The translations under genes and the position numbers were made by a program. Below the pieces are notes generated by a model. It saw only the letters and a list, made by a program, of their open reading frames with translations. It ran no database searches and was not told the DNA's origin. This document shows, one piece after another, positions 34,117 to 43,713 of a stretch of DNA of 64,000 bases. The DNA is taken from positions 124,001 through 188,000 of the forward strand of contig CAWKAV010000005.1 in NCBI GenBank assembly GCA_963847735.1, in the 5' to 3' direction. Every line of letters starts with the position of its first letter. Position 1 is the stretch's first letter. Origin of the DNA: CAWKAV01 sp963847735. Lineage in GTDB: Bacteria > Desulfobacterota > Desulfuromonadia > Desulfuromonadales > BM103.

Positions 34117-36328
34117 GTGACTTCAACAACGCAACAGGCGCAGGCGGCAGAAATTGCCGTGGTCGCGCCACTCGACAAAGTCCTCAGCTATGCAATTCCT
34201 GAAGAGTTGGCGCTGCAAGTCCGTATCGGCAGCCGTGTCCGGGTTCCTCTCGGTCGTCGTCAGGTGGTTGGTTATGTCATGGGCTGGGCCGAATCGGGCG
34301 ACACTGCGTTGAAGGACATCCTCGAAGTCATCGACCCCCATCCACTGTTTCATGCTCGTCATGCCACTTTTTACCTGCGGGCGGCCCGTTATTACGTCTA
34401 TCCTCCTGGAGAGGCTGTCAGAACGGCGCTCCCGGCCGGGCTCTCTGCCTTGAAGAGCAAACCTCCTGTTTTGAGTGACAAACTTTATCGGCCGATTGCG
34501 GGCGGCGAACAACCGCAAGGTGCGCGACAACGTGAGCTTCTTGATCACATCCGGACGGTCAAACAGGCCAGCCTGACTCAACTACGTCAGCTTTTCGCGA
34601 CGCCTCATCCGGTTCTGCAACGGTTGCTGGAGCTGGGGTTTCTGCAGGTCGAAGAGGTCGAGCGGTGTCGGGATCCTTTCGCCGCAATTGCCGTGGCCGA
34701 CCATCAGGCTGTCGAGCTTAACTCTGCCCAGCAGCGGGCCGTCACTCTTGTCGAAGAGGCGTTGGGTGGTCCGGCGGCCTTTCATCCTTTCCTGTTGCAT
34801 GGCGTGACCGGCAGCGGCAAAACCGAGGTTTACCTGCGTACGATTGCCAAGGTCCTCGAGCAGGGCCGTCAGGCCCTGGTCCTGGTCCCGGAAATCGCCC
34901 TGACGCCACAACTGGTCAGTCGTTTTCGCAGCTGGTTCAAGGAGCATGATGTCCGCCTGGCCGTGCTGCATTCGGGGTTGTCCGACGGCGAGCGCTACGA
35001 TGCCTGGCGGCAGGTGGCGCGGGGCGATATCGATGTCGTGATCGGAGCACGTTCTGCGGTTTTTGCCCCGCTGCCGGAATTGGGACTGATCATTGTCGAT
35101 GAAGAACACGACGGTAGCTACAAACAGTCGGAGGGGTTTCGTTACAACGCCCGCGACCTGGCCCTGATGCGTGGTCAGATGGACGCGGCTGTCGTGCTGA
35201 TGGGCAGTGCGACTCCGGTTCTGACGTCTTATCAGAGAGCTCTGGACGGGCATTTGACCTTCCTGCCGCTGCCCGAGCGCATCGCAGAACGAAAAATGCC
35301 CAGGATCCAGCTGGTTGACCTGACACAGCATGAGGGTGAAAATCTGCTGAGTGAACCGTTGCAGGTCGCACTGGCTGAAACTCTGCAAGCGGGTGAACAG
35401 GCCCTGCTGCTGCTCAATCGCAGAGGGTACGCTCCTTTTTTACTTTGTCATGATTGCGGTGCGACCCTGCGTTGCCCGAATTGTGATATCACCCTGACTT
35501 TTTCCCAGGTGCAGCGCTCGCTGCGTTGTCACTACTGTGATTTCCGCAAGAGTCCGCCCAGATAACTGTGCCCGCTGTGATGGTGTCCGTCTGCTTCCGG
35601 AGGGCATGGGTACCGAGCGCCTCGAGGAGGAGATCCGGCAGAATTTCCCCGCTGCGCGAGTGGCGCGTATGGATCGGGACACAACCACTCACAAGGGAGC
35701 TCACCATCGACTGGTGGAGCAGATGACGACCGGCGAGATCGATGTGTTGATCGGCACCCAGATGATCGCCAAGGGGCACGATTTCCCGGCCGTGACCCTG
35801 GTCGGGGTGCTCAATGCCGACACCGCCCTCAATCTGCCGGATTTCCGAAGCGCCGAACGGGTTTTCTCGCTGCTCAGCCAGGTCGCCGGTCGGGCAGGAC
35901 GGGGCGACCGACCCGGTCGAGTCATGATCCAGACCTATGCGGTCGATAATTACGCGCTTGATTATGTGGCCCGTCACGATTACCAGGGTTTCGCTGCCCT
36001 CGAGCTTTCTCAGCGCCAGATGCTGGCTTATCCGCCCTTCGGTTACCTGGTTAACCTGGTGTTCAGTGGCAACGACCAGGGCAGGGTTCACAATGCGGCG
36101 GAACAAATTTCTGCTAGTCTGATACCTGATGCCGTGGATGTGGAAGTCCTTGGCCCGGCGCCATGCCTTCTGCCACGTTTACGCAACAAGCATCGGGTGC
36201 AGATTTTGCTCAAGTCGAAGCGGCGCGAGCCCTTGCGACGTCTGGTTGAAAAGCTCGGCCGGTTTCGCTCACAACTTGCAGCCGGTGTTACACTTACGGT
36301 TGATGTCGACCCGGTCGATATGTTCTGA
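34117..36328 (+). pseudogene. priA: Primosomal replication helicase PriA, one frameshift
   Basis: The corrected product has 736 residues, normal for PriA. It contains the N-terminal 3'-DNA-binding domain ('VAPLDKVLSYAIPEEL'), Walker A 'LLHGVTGSGKTEVYL' near residue 228, the DEEH box 'LIIVDEEHDGSYKQ' near residue 324, zinc-binding Cys pairs ('CHDCGATLRCPNCD' then 'CHYCDF'), and helicase motifs 'IGTQMIAKGHDFPAVTLVG' and 'QVAGRAGRGDRPG'. The frame breaks inside the zinc region near 35560; removing one base joins 'CDFRKSPP' to 'DNCARCDGVRLLPEG' and restores the last Cys pair. PriA restarts stalled forks. As the gene is rarely dispensable, a sequence error is likely. Start is GTG with AGGA upstream. 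Confidence 0.88.
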
Positions 36329-36395
36329 TGAAGGGGACTGGCTCCTCAGGGGCTTTCCCCCTTACATTTAACTCCCTGCCCAGAGAAAAGAGTTT

Positions 36396-37604
36396 ATGAA
36401 GAGACTATGTTGGTTGCTTATTGCAGGTTTGTTGCTGTTATCAGCGTGCACGAAACCGCCGGTGCGTCCACCGGTTATGGAAGTTCCGGTTGCTGAAGGA
36501 CCAGTGATTAAAGAGCCGATCGTTGAAGAGCCCGCAGTTGAAGGGGAGACACCGACCCTTCAGCCCGTTTCCTGGCAGGAGGTTACAGGCTGGCAGCAGG
36601 ATGATCCAAGCCTGGCTCTCGGGGCTTTCCTGAAGAGTTGCTCCTCTTTGCGGTGGCGTCCGCAGTGGCAGCTGGCCTGTCGGGAGGCCGCTGACATGGA
36701 ACATGCTGGCGAAACCGAGGTGCGGGCTTTTTTTGAACGCAATTTTGTGCCGCATCAGGTCAGTCAGCCGGACGGCTCCAGAGAAGGGTTGCTGACCGGT
36801 TACTATGTCCCCGATCTTAAAGGCAGTCGCAGCGCCACGGCGGAGTATCCTTACCCCCTCTATCGACGTCCCGATGATCTGCTGGTGATTGATTTGAGTG
36901 AGGTCTACCCTGACCTTGGCAATTATCGATTACGTGGCCGTCTTGAGGGCTCCCGGGTTGTCCCCTACTGGGGTCGGGCAGAGATTGACGGCCAGGCACG
37001 CCCCCTTGCCAGCCAGGAATTGTTCTGGGTCGGCGACCCCGTCGAACTCTTTTTCCTGCAGGTACAAGGCTCCGGCCGCATTCAGCTTGATAATGGCGAA
37101 CAGGTGCTGGTTAATTACGCTGATCAGAATGGTCATCCCTACAGATCAATCGGCAAGTACCTGCTCGACCGCGGGGCCATGACCCGTGACCAGATGTCGC
37201 TGCAGAATATCCGGACCTGGGCCAAGAACAATCCAGGCGAGGTTGCTGCCCTACTGAACCAGAATCCCAGCTATGTCTTTTTCAGAGAGCTGGATAGCAG
37301 CGTACAGAGTCCGCCCGGGGCTTTAGGTGTTCCTCTGACGCCAGGTCGCAGTATGGCCGTGGACCGGCGCTATATTCCGCTCGGTGCGCCGGTCTTTGTC
37401 GAAACGACCTGGCCGAACAGTGAGCAACCGTTGCAGCGCCTGATGGTGGCTCAGGATACCGGTGGCGCCATCAAGGGCAAAATACGCGGCGATTTTTTCT
37501 GGGGCATGGGCGAGCAGGCCGGAGAACAGGCCGGTCGTATGAAACAGGCCGTTAAATTCTGGGTGCTGTTGCCTGTAACGTCTATGCAGGAGACTACGCA
37601 ATGA
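36396..37604 (+). CDS. mltA: Membrane-bound lytic murein transglycosylase A
   Basis: The 402-residue lipoprotein has the signal 'LLIAGLLLLSACTKPP' with Cys near residue 18, a proline-rich linker with repeated V-x-E-x-P units (about residues 25-50), the MltA barrel domain ('GLLTGYYVPDLKGSR' and 'ELFWVGDPVELFFLQVQGSG'), and the C-terminal 3D domain with catalytic Asp in 'LMVAQDTGGAIKG' near residue 353. It cleaves peptidoglycan to 1,6-anhydro-MurNAc products at the outer membrane. It overlaps the yqgE gene by 4 bases, so the two are co-translated. Confidence 0.93.
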   Translation: MKRLCWLLIAGLLLLSACTKPPVRPPVMEVPVAEGPVIKEPIVEEPAVEGETPTLQPVSWQEVTGWQQDDPSLALGAFLKSCSSLRWRPQWQLACREAADMEHAGETEVRAFFERNFVPHQVSQPDGSREGLLTGYYVPDLKGSRSATAEYPYPLYRRPDDLLVIDLSEVYPDLGNYRLRGRLEGSRVVPYWGRAEIDGQARPLASQELFWVGDPVELFFLQVQGSGRIQLDNGEQVLVNYADQNGHPYRSIGKYLLDRGAMTRDQMSLQNIRTWAKNNPGEVAALLNQNPSYVFFRELDSSVQSPPGALGVPLTPGRSMAVDRRYIPLGAPVFVETTWPNSEQPLQRLMVAQDTGGAIKGKIRGDFFWGMGEQAGEQAGRMKQAVKFWVLLPVTSMQETTQ

Positions 37605-38200
37605 CCCAAAGCATCCGAGCTTTTTTTCTCTGTCTGGGGGCGCTGCTGCTCGTTGGCGTGTCTGATGTAAAAAATCTGCATGCGGCGGTCCCTGCCAAGG
37701 GAACGTTGCTGGCGGCCAGTGCACAAGTTACTGATCCGCGCTTCCGTGGCAGCGTTGTTCTCCTGATCCGCCATGATGTCCATGGAACGGTTGGCCTGGT
37801 TGTTAACCGGGCCAGTCGCTTGCCCCTGGTAAAAGTCCTGCCACAGGGCTCGAAGCTGGCCTTGCAGGGCAAGACCGTCTCCTATGGTGGCCCGGTTGAC
37901 CCGCAAGGCCTGCTTGCCCTGGTTAAGATTGACGGCCAACCGCCGGAGCCAGCCGAAGAAATTGTCGACGGACTCTATGTGACGGGGGTCGATGTCCTCA
38001 ATGAATGGCCGGATTTTAAGAAGCAGGTTCTTGATTTCCGGATTTTTTCCGGTTATGCCAGTTGGGTATTTGACCAGTTGGAGATTGAAATGAACAGGGG
38101 AGACTGGACTGTTCTGCCCACCGACGAGCAGGGTGTGCCAGTCGTCGATGGGGCGCAGCTTTGGGACCGTTTACAAAAAAAACTTACTGAGCTGGATTGA
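37601..38200 (+). CDS. YqgE/AlgH family protein with an apparent signal peptide
   Basis: The 199-residue protein matches the YqgE/AlgH (DUF179) family: 'GTLLAASAQVTDPRFRGSVV' near residue 35, 'GTVGLVVNRASRLPL' near residue 63, 'VSYGGPVDPQGLLAL' and 'RIFSGYASWVFDQLEIEM' near residue 150. Most family members lack a leader, but here about 30 residues precede the domain and form a hydrophobic signal-like helix ('IRAFFLCLGALLLVGVSD') ending 'LHAAVPA'. It may be exported, in keeping with its co-translated partner mltA. Function of the family is not established. Confidence 0.85.
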   Translation: MTQSIRAFFLCLGALLLVGVSDVKNLHAAVPAKGTLLAASAQVTDPRFRGSVVLLIRHDVHGTVGLVVNRASRLPLVKVLPQGSKLALQGKTVSYGGPVDPQGLLALVKIDGQPPEPAEEIVDGLYVTGVDVLNEWPDFKKQVLDFRIFSGYASWVFDQLEIEMNRGDWTVLPTDEQGVPVVDGAQLWDRLQKKLTELD

Positions 38201-38235
38201 CTCCTGCGTGCCGGATATCCTTCGTGACAGGCAGA

Positions 38236-38959
38236 TTAATTACCGGGTTTTCTCATTCGCTCGTCAAGGTTTTTGACGACCACGTCAATGCGCTCCTGAT
38301 CTTCTTGCAGGATATTCAAAAAACGCAGTCCGACCGGTTGCGAATCATCGTTCTGTACCTGGCCAATCCAGACCGCTTCGGCAAGCGCACAGATGATGCC
38401 CTTCTTGTCACCCAGAGAGAGATAGACCAGGATTAGCTCTGCCATCTCGGTAGGGGCCCGAAGAGGCAGTCGCATGCCGCCACCGGCCAGGTTGACCAGA
38501 TGTTTTTTAAACTCGGTCAAGTTCTGCGGCAGAGACCCCCGATTTGATCTTTTGCAGGTGTTCATCCCAAAGCGCGCGCATCTCGGCCAGGTTGCCTTTG
38601 CCACGATGAACTCCCACCCAGGCATTGACATCCACGCGCCGATAGATGCGACGCGAAATAAACTCCAGGTCGCCCTCAAACTGCAGTCGCACATCCTGAC
38701 TGCTGATGCGCTCAACAAACGATGCGATCAGGCGCAGACCCATCCCCCGGTGGTCAGTCAGGACCTCGAATCGCATGCCCGTCTCAAAGGGATAGGAGTC
38801 CGCCGCATCGCAGCCGTAAGGCAGGGCCAGGTCAAGCTGCATCGGTTTGCTGTGCATGGCGTAGCCGGTGATGGTGTCCAGGGCGGTCAGGTCTCCGCCA
38901 GTAAAGATCCGCTTGATGAAGACCTTCTGGCCCTTGTTGAAATATTTTCCGTAAGACAT
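38236..38959 (-). pseudogene. PilZ-domain c-di-GMP-binding protein, one frameshift
   Basis: The corrected product has 240 residues. An N-terminal YcgR-like domain ('GQKVFIKRIFTGGDLT', 'FETGMRFEVLTDHRGMGL') precedes the PilZ domain, which begins with 'ISRRIYRRVDVNAWVG' (RxxxR c-di-GMP motif near residue 123). The second ligand motif reads 'NLAGGGMRL', where (D/N)xSxxG is usual, so the Ser is Ala here. The break lies in a run of five C bases near 38538; removing one joins the two halves. It likely couples c-di-GMP to motility or envelope output. It follows aroK by 9 bases on the minus strand. Confidence 0.78.
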
Positions 38960-38968
38960 ATCTTCGGT

Positions 38969-39497
38969 CTACTCTATCAGTTTGTTGACGCACACAGATT
39001 GTTCAATTGCGGCGGCGATGGCTTCAACGTTCAGGCCGCCGCCAGAAATCGTCACTTCTGCATACTTCTTGTAGAGCGGTTGACGCTCAACGTAAAGGTG
39101 CTCATAAGTTTCATTGGGGCCGATGACCAGACCCCGACTGTCCATATCGTTCACCCTGCTCGAGTAACTCGGCGAGGGGGATGTCGATAAAAACCAGCTG
39201 CCCGAGCCTTTTCAAATGCGCCATGGCCCGCTCACTGTACACCGCCGAACCGCCGGTGGCAACCACGCTGTGAGTTGTTTGGAGGTTGCAGAGGACGTCT
39301 GCTTCCCGTTCCTTGAACGCGGCCAGACCCACGCGGCAAATAAGCTGCTGCAGGCGGCATTTTTGCTCAAGCTGTAACAGCAAGTCCGTATCGACAAATT
39401 GGTAGCCGAGGCGTTTTGCCAACACCACACCAACCGTGCTCTTGCCGGCGCCCGGCATGCCGATCAGGATGATATTGAGGGCACAATCTGTACGCAT
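38969..39497 (-). pseudogene. aroK: Shikimate kinase, one frameshift
   Basis: The corrected product has 175 residues, normal for AroK. The P-loop 'LIGMPGAGKSTVGVVLA' is at residues 11-27, 'FVDTDLLLQ' carries the Mg/shikimate Asp, 'FKEREADVL' carries the substrate Arg-Glu, and 'VVATGGSAVYSERAM' is the GGG-like loop, with GGS instead of GGG. The C-terminal 'ERQPLYKKYAEVTI' is in a second frame. The break is at a CCC run near 39155; removing one base restores it. The enzyme phosphorylates shikimate. It sits 4 bases after the quinone oxidoreductase gene and before pilZ. Confidence 0.82.
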
Positions 39498-39501
39498 CGG
39501 C

Positions 39502-40488
39502 TTAACTGATCTTCAGCACGATCTTGCCGAAGTGGGCGTCTTCTTCCATCATGCGGTGTGCCTCGACCACCTCATCGAGCGGAAACACTTTTTCGATGAT
39601 CGGCACGATGGTGCGATCGGCAAATTTTGGCAGGGCGCGCCGGGTGAACTCGGCGACGATCTCGGCTTTTTCGGGAACCGGGCGGGAGCGTAGCACGGAA
39701 CCGATGATCTGCTGGCGCTTGACCATCATCAGGGCCAGGTTGAGCTCGGCCTTGATGCCGCTGATGACGCCGATGATTACCAGCTTGCCCTTGTAGCCCA
39801 GCGATTTCATGTTGGGATCAAGGTATTTGGCGCCGACGTGGTCGAGAATCAGATCGACGCCTTTCTTGTCGGTGTATTGCTTGACGATCTCGGTGAAATC
39901 GGGATTCTCGAGATAGTTGATCACCAGGTCGGCGCCAAGCTCGCTGACCCGGTCCATCTTTGAAGGGTGAGCGGTGACAATCAGTTTGCTGTTCGGGGCG
40001 AGGGCTTTGCAGAGCTGCATGGCGGCCGTGTTGACGCCGCCGCCGCCACCGTGCAGGATGGCGGTCTGGCCGTCCTGAAAGTCCCCGATCATGAAGACGT
40101 TGAGGAAGGCTGTGATGTAGGATTCGCAGATGCAGGCAGCTTCCTCGAAACTCATGCTGTCCGGGATGCGCATCAGGTGACTGGCGTAGGCCACAGCGTA
40201 TTCGGCATAGCCGCCACCGCCGACCAGGGTGATGACGCGATCACCGACATTCCAGCCCACAACACCCTCCCCCAGCTCGACGATGGTACCGGAGACTTCG
40301 AGACCAAGGATTTCCGAGTCACCGGCAGGCGGCGGGTATTTGCCTGCCCGCTGCACCAGGTCGGGGCGGTTGATCGAGGTGGCAACCACCTTGACCAGTA
40401 CTTCGCCCTGCTTCGGGGCCGGTTTGTCAATTTCGCCGACCTTGAGCACCTCAAGGCCACCAAAGCCATTCATTAAGACCGCTTTCAT
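39502..40488 (-). CDS. NAD(P)H quinone oxidoreductase (zinc-independent MDR family)
   Basis: The 328-residue protein is a medium-chain dehydrogenase/reductase of the quinone-oxidoreductase (PIG3/TP53I3-like) branch. It shows 'MNGFGGLEVLKVGEIDKP', 'SINRPDLVQRAGKYPPP' near residue 43 (no catalytic-zinc Cys) and a cofactor loop 'AILHGGGGGVNTAAMQL' near residue 143, followed by 'DLILDHVGAKYLDPN'. It reduces quinones or enones with NADPH. The frame opens at 40554, but ATG 40488 with AAGGAG 8 bases upstream is the start. aroK and pilZ follow within a few bases. Confidence 0.88.
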   Translation of the reverse strand: MKAVLMNGFGGLEVLKVGEIDKPAPKQGEVLVKVVATSINRPDLVQRAGKYPPPAGDSEILGLEVSGTIVELGEGVVGWNVGDRVITLVGGGGYAEYAVAYASHLMRIPDSMSFEEAACICESYITAFLNVFMIGDFQDGQTAILHGGGGGVNTAAMQLCKALAPNSKLIVTAHPSKMDRVSELGADLVINYLENPDFTEIVKQYTDKKGVDLILDHVGAKYLDPNMKSLGYKGKLVIIGVISGIKAELNLALMMVKRQQIIGSVLRSRPVPEKAEIVAEFTRRALPKFADRTIVPIIEKVFPLDEVVEAHRMMEEDAHFGKIVLKIS

Positions 40489-40531
40489 ATCATTTCTCCT
40501 TAAAAACTTTCTCTGGATATACATTTTGGAG

Positions 40532-40626
40532 GCCACGAAGGCACTAGACCACAAAGTATATTTAATAGTGAGATTTTCTCCAATGAATTTTCAACATGTA
40601 GATAAATTGTCTTGTGTCTTCGCGGC
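40532..40626. repeat. Inverted pair of a short dispersed-type repeat
   Basis: GCCACGAAGGCAC (40532-40544) and GTGTCTTCGCGGC (40614-40626) are complementary at 11 of 13 positions. They flank about 70 AT-rich bases in the gap between the quinone oxidoreductase start and the response-regulator stop. I recall similar 'CCACGAAGGCAC' repeats in other genomes, but cannot check. No other copy was noticed in this window. Confidence 0.45.
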
Positions 40627-41349
40627 TTAGCGGGAGGGCTTTTCTTCTCCCGGTTCCCGCACAAACCGGTAGCCGCGCCCTCGCACTGTCAAAAAATGCT
40701 TCGGTTGAGCCGGGTTATCTTCGAAATATTTGCGCAAACGGACAATGAAGTTGTCCAGGGTGCGGGTTTCGGTATCTTCAACCATGCCCCAGACTGATTT
40801 CAGAAGCTCTGTCCGTGTCAGGGTTTCACCTTCGTGGGTAAAAAAAGTTTCCAGCATGCGGCCTTCGAGCTCGGTCAGCCGGAGGCTGCCGTTTGCGGTC
40901 ACGGCTGCCAGATTTTTCAGGTCGATGCGGTTGCTGCTGAACAGGTAGTCTTCCTGTTTGCTGAAAGTGGCTTGATACCACGCTGAACGTCGCAGCATGC
41001 CGTGCACCCGCAGCAGGAATTCATCCAGGCTGAAAGGCTTGGTGAGGTAGTCGTCAGCACCTGCCTTGAGGCCGTTGATGCGATCCATCTCCTCACCTAA
41101 AGCGGTGAGTATGAGAATCGGCAATTGCGGGGCTTCTTTGCGCATCTGGAGACAGAGGTCAATACCGTGGCTGTCAGGAAGCATCAGGTCTAGAATCACC
41201 AGGTCGTAAGACCGGTTGTCAAAAGATGCCATGGCGGCGTGGCCTGTCTCGGCATGGTTGACCAGGTAGCCCTCAATCTCCAGGTTATAAATCAACCCCT
41301 GGGCGATATGCGTTTCGTCTTCAACCAGCAGGATCCGTGGCTGTTTCAT
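40627..41349 (-). CDS. OmpR-family response regulator
   Basis: The 240-residue protein has a receiver domain (phospho-acceptor Asp in 'YDLVILDLMLPDSHG' near residue 55, Lys in 'DDYLTKPFSLDEFL' near residue 104) and a C-terminal winged helix ending 'LTVRGRGYRFVREPGE'. It overlaps the kinase gene downstream of which it... is encoded by 4 bases, giving a standard two-component pair. Targets are unknown. Confidence 0.93.
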   Translation of the reverse strand: MKQPRILLVEDETHIAQGLIYNLEIEGYLVNHAETGHAAMASFDNRSYDLVILDLMLPDSHGIDLCLQMRKEAPQLPILILTALGEEMDRINGLKAGADDYLTKPFSLDEFLLRVHGMLRRSAWYQATFSKQEDYLFSSNRIDLKNLAAVTANGSLRLTELEGRMLETFFTHEGETLTRTELLKSVWGMVEDTETRTLDNFIVRLRKYFEDNPAQPKHFLTVRGRGYRFVREPGEEKPSR

Positions 41350-42308
41350 GAGTCTTCCTCTGTGCCGGCTGGCTGCGTGAGGGGCAGGGTGATCCTGAAG
41401 ATCGCGCCGTGCCCCTTGCCCTGGCTTTCCACTTTGATCTGGCCGTGATGACGACGAACCGTGGCCTGGGCGATAAAGAGACCGAGCCCGGTGCCGCGGA
41501 TATTCTCGTCTTTGCGACGGCTGCGGTAGAACATGTTAAAGATTTTTTTCTGTTCGTCGAGTGCTATGCCGCGCCCATGATCAACCAGAGCCAGACAGCA
41601 TTTGTGTGCATCGCGGCTCAGGGTCACATCAATCTCCGGTGAATCGTCAGAATAGAGGATGGCGTTTTCCAGCAGGTTGCGTAAAACGGTTTCCATCGCT
41701 TCCTGATCGATGGCGACATGAATGCCGGGAGTGATTTCGAGTGATAGTTTGCCAGCCTTGGGCAGGTTGAACTGGCGGGCACGAAAATATCTCTCTACAA
41801 AAGCACTGAAGTCGATGGTCTGCAGGTTCAGCAGCCAATGCTTCTGGCCGACCCGATTGGCCGAAAGCAGATTGTCGATCAGGCCGTTAAGTCGGGAGGC
41901 GTCGCCCAGCATGGTTTCGAGGAACGCGGCCTGACGCTCGGCAGACGGCTGATGACGACGAAGTGTCTCCAGGTGCAACTGCAGGGAAGCCAGCGGCGAT
42001 TTCAACTCATGGGTGACCTGGGAGATGAACTGGCGTTGCTCACTGACCAGCGCCGATTGCCGCCTCCAGTACAGGAAGATGACATAGACGCCGACCAGGA
42101 TAGAGGTCAGCAGCAGCAAGCCCTCGGTCAGAATCAGCCAGTCCGGGCCGCCGACCAGGAGCTCCGGGCTGTATTTCTCGGCCAACCCCCTGAGCTTGCG
42201 ATGGTTGCCAAGGAACCAGTTAAGCCAGACAATCACCGCCAGCACCCAGGCGACCTGGATGCCGATGAAAGCCATGAGCGGATTGAATATGCGTTTCAGC
42301 CACTTCAT
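41346..42308 (-). CDS. Two-membrane-helix sensor histidine kinase
   Basis: The 320-residue protein has membrane helices at about residues 8-30 and 60-82 with a short loop of about 30 residues between them, so it probably senses a membrane or envelope condition. The HisKA box 'FISQVTHELKSPLASLQLHL' puts the phospho-His at residue 100. The HATPase domain shows 'NLLENAILYS', 'VDHGRGI' and 'GTGLGLFIAQA'. The frame opens at 42344; ATG 42308 is preferred because the first membrane helix follows it directly. It is co-translated with the response regulator. Confidence 0.9.
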   Translation of the reverse strand: MKWLKRIFNPLMAFIGIQVAWVLAVIVWLNWFLGNHRKLRGLAEKYSPELLVGGPDWLILTEGLLLLTSILVGVYVIFLYWRRQSALVSEQRQFISQVTHELKSPLASLQLHLETLRRHQPSAERQAAFLETMLGDASRLNGLIDNLLSANRVGQKHWLLNLQTIDFSAFVERYFRARQFNLPKAGKLSLEITPGIHVAIDQEAMETVLRNLLENAILYSDDSPEIDVTLSRDAHKCCLALVDHGRGIALDEQKKIFNMFYRSRRKDENIRGTGLGLFIAQATVRRHHGQIKVESQGKGHGAIFRITLPLTQPAGTEEDS

Positions 42309-42446
42309 AAACCCATCTTTACCATTACCGCCGGCGGGCGACAAGGGGAAGAAGCAAATGTTTTTACAGAAGTATTACAAAAGTGGGAGAACTCCTTTGT
42401 TAACATAATCGGCAAATTTACAGGCAGTCACTCTTAAGGAAAAGTT

Positions 42447-43520
42447 ATGCGCATTGGCAAGCACGAGGTCCCCTATCCCCTGATCCAGGGCGGCATGGCT
42501 GTCCGTGTCTCCGGACACCGCCTGGCCGGTAACGTGGCTCGCTGCGGCGGCATCGGCCTGGTGGCAACGGCCGGGATTGGTCTGAATTCATCACGCTTCA
42601 AGGGTGATAACTACTTCGCTGCGGAGCCCCTGGCCCTCAAGGATGAGTTGGCTAAAGCTTATGCAATCGCCCCGCATGGTGTTATCGGCACCAACTGCAT
42701 GGTGGCCGTCACCGATTATGCAGAGCTGGTCAAGGCCTCCTGTGAAGGCGGCGCCAAGCTGATTGTCAGTGGCGCCGGGCTGCCGATGAATCTGCCTGAA
42801 CTGGCCGCTGATTGGCCGGACGTTGCCCTGGTGCCGATTGTCTCCTCAATCAAGGCTGCTGAGCTGATCGCCCGTAAATGGCATAAAGCCTACGGCCGTC
42901 TGCCCGATGCCGTGGTGGTCGAAGACCCCGACACTGCGGGTGGGCATCTTGGCGAGAAACTGGAGAAGATAGGTTCCGGTGAATACGATCAGTACGCAAC
43001 CGTGCGTGGTGTCAAGGCCTACTTTCTTGAAAGTTGGAATCTGGATATTCCGATTATCGCAGCTGGCGGCGTCTGGGACCGTGCTGATTTCCAGTACGCT
43101 CTGCAGCAGGGCGCCGATGGTGTGCAGATGGGCACGCGCTTCGTCTGCACCGAGGAGTGCGATGCCGATGATGCCTTCAAGCAGGCATATCTGAACTGCA
43201 CCAAGGAGGATATCGGCCTGCTGATGAGCCCGGCCGGATTGCCGGGACGGGCGCTGATTAAAAATGTCGATGCGATTCGTGAACGCGATCTGGAAATGAC
43301 GCTGACCTGCCCGACCGGCTGCCTGCGCAAGTGTACGTACAAATCAGAGGGGGAACGCTTCTGTATTGTCCACGCCCTTGATCGTGCCCAACGGGGCGAC
43401 ACGGAAACCGGGTTGGTTTTTTGCGGCAGCAATGCCTGGAAGGCGACCCGGATCGAAACGGTTGCAGGGATTTTTGAGGAGCTTTTTCATGATGAAATTC
43501 CTCTGGCTGTGAGTAGATGA
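42447..43520 (+). CDS. NAD(P)H-dependent flavin oxidoreductase (nitronate monooxygenase/FabK-like)
   Basis: The 357-residue protein is a 2-nitropropane-dioxygenase-type FMN TIM barrel: 'YPLIQGGMAVRVSGHRLAG' near residue 10, 'VVVEDPDTAGGHLGE' near residue 155 (catalytic-His region of the family), 'IPIIAAGGVWDRADFQYAL' near residue 196 and 'QMGTRFVCTEECDADDAFK' near residue 228. Unusually, the C-terminus adds a Cys cluster ('CPTGCLRKCTYKSEGERFC'). Substrate could be a nitronate or an enoyl-ACP. AAGGA lies upstream of ATG 42447. It stands alone before the haem genes. Confidence 0.85.
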   Translation: MRIGKHEVPYPLIQGGMAVRVSGHRLAGNVARCGGIGLVATAGIGLNSSRFKGDNYFAAEPLALKDELAKAYAIAPHGVIGTNCMVAVTDYAELVKASCEGGAKLIVSGAGLPMNLPELAADWPDVALVPIVSSIKAAELIARKWHKAYGRLPDAVVVEDPDTAGGHLGEKLEKIGSGEYDQYATVRGVKAYFLESWNLDIPIIAAGGVWDRADFQYALQQGADGVQMGTRFVCTEECDADDAFKQAYLNCTKEDIGLLMSPAGLPGRALIKNVDAIRERDLEMTLTCPTGCLRKCTYKSEGERFCIVHALDRAQRGDTETGLVFCGSNAWKATRIETVAGIFEELFHDEIPLAVSR

Positions 43521-43713
43521 GTTTTTCCGCAGAATTTTCTGCCATGGCAACCTTTCAGCTGCTTTATGATTTGCAATTCACCCCTAAAATGTTAAGCCTT
43601 ACCCCTTGTCATGTCTGCTTGCCCTGTTGTAAACTGGTCAACTGTGGTTCGGGCGACCCGGATCACATTCTTTTCTGAACAAAGTAAAAATATCTTTTCA
43701 AGGAGTGGCCGTT

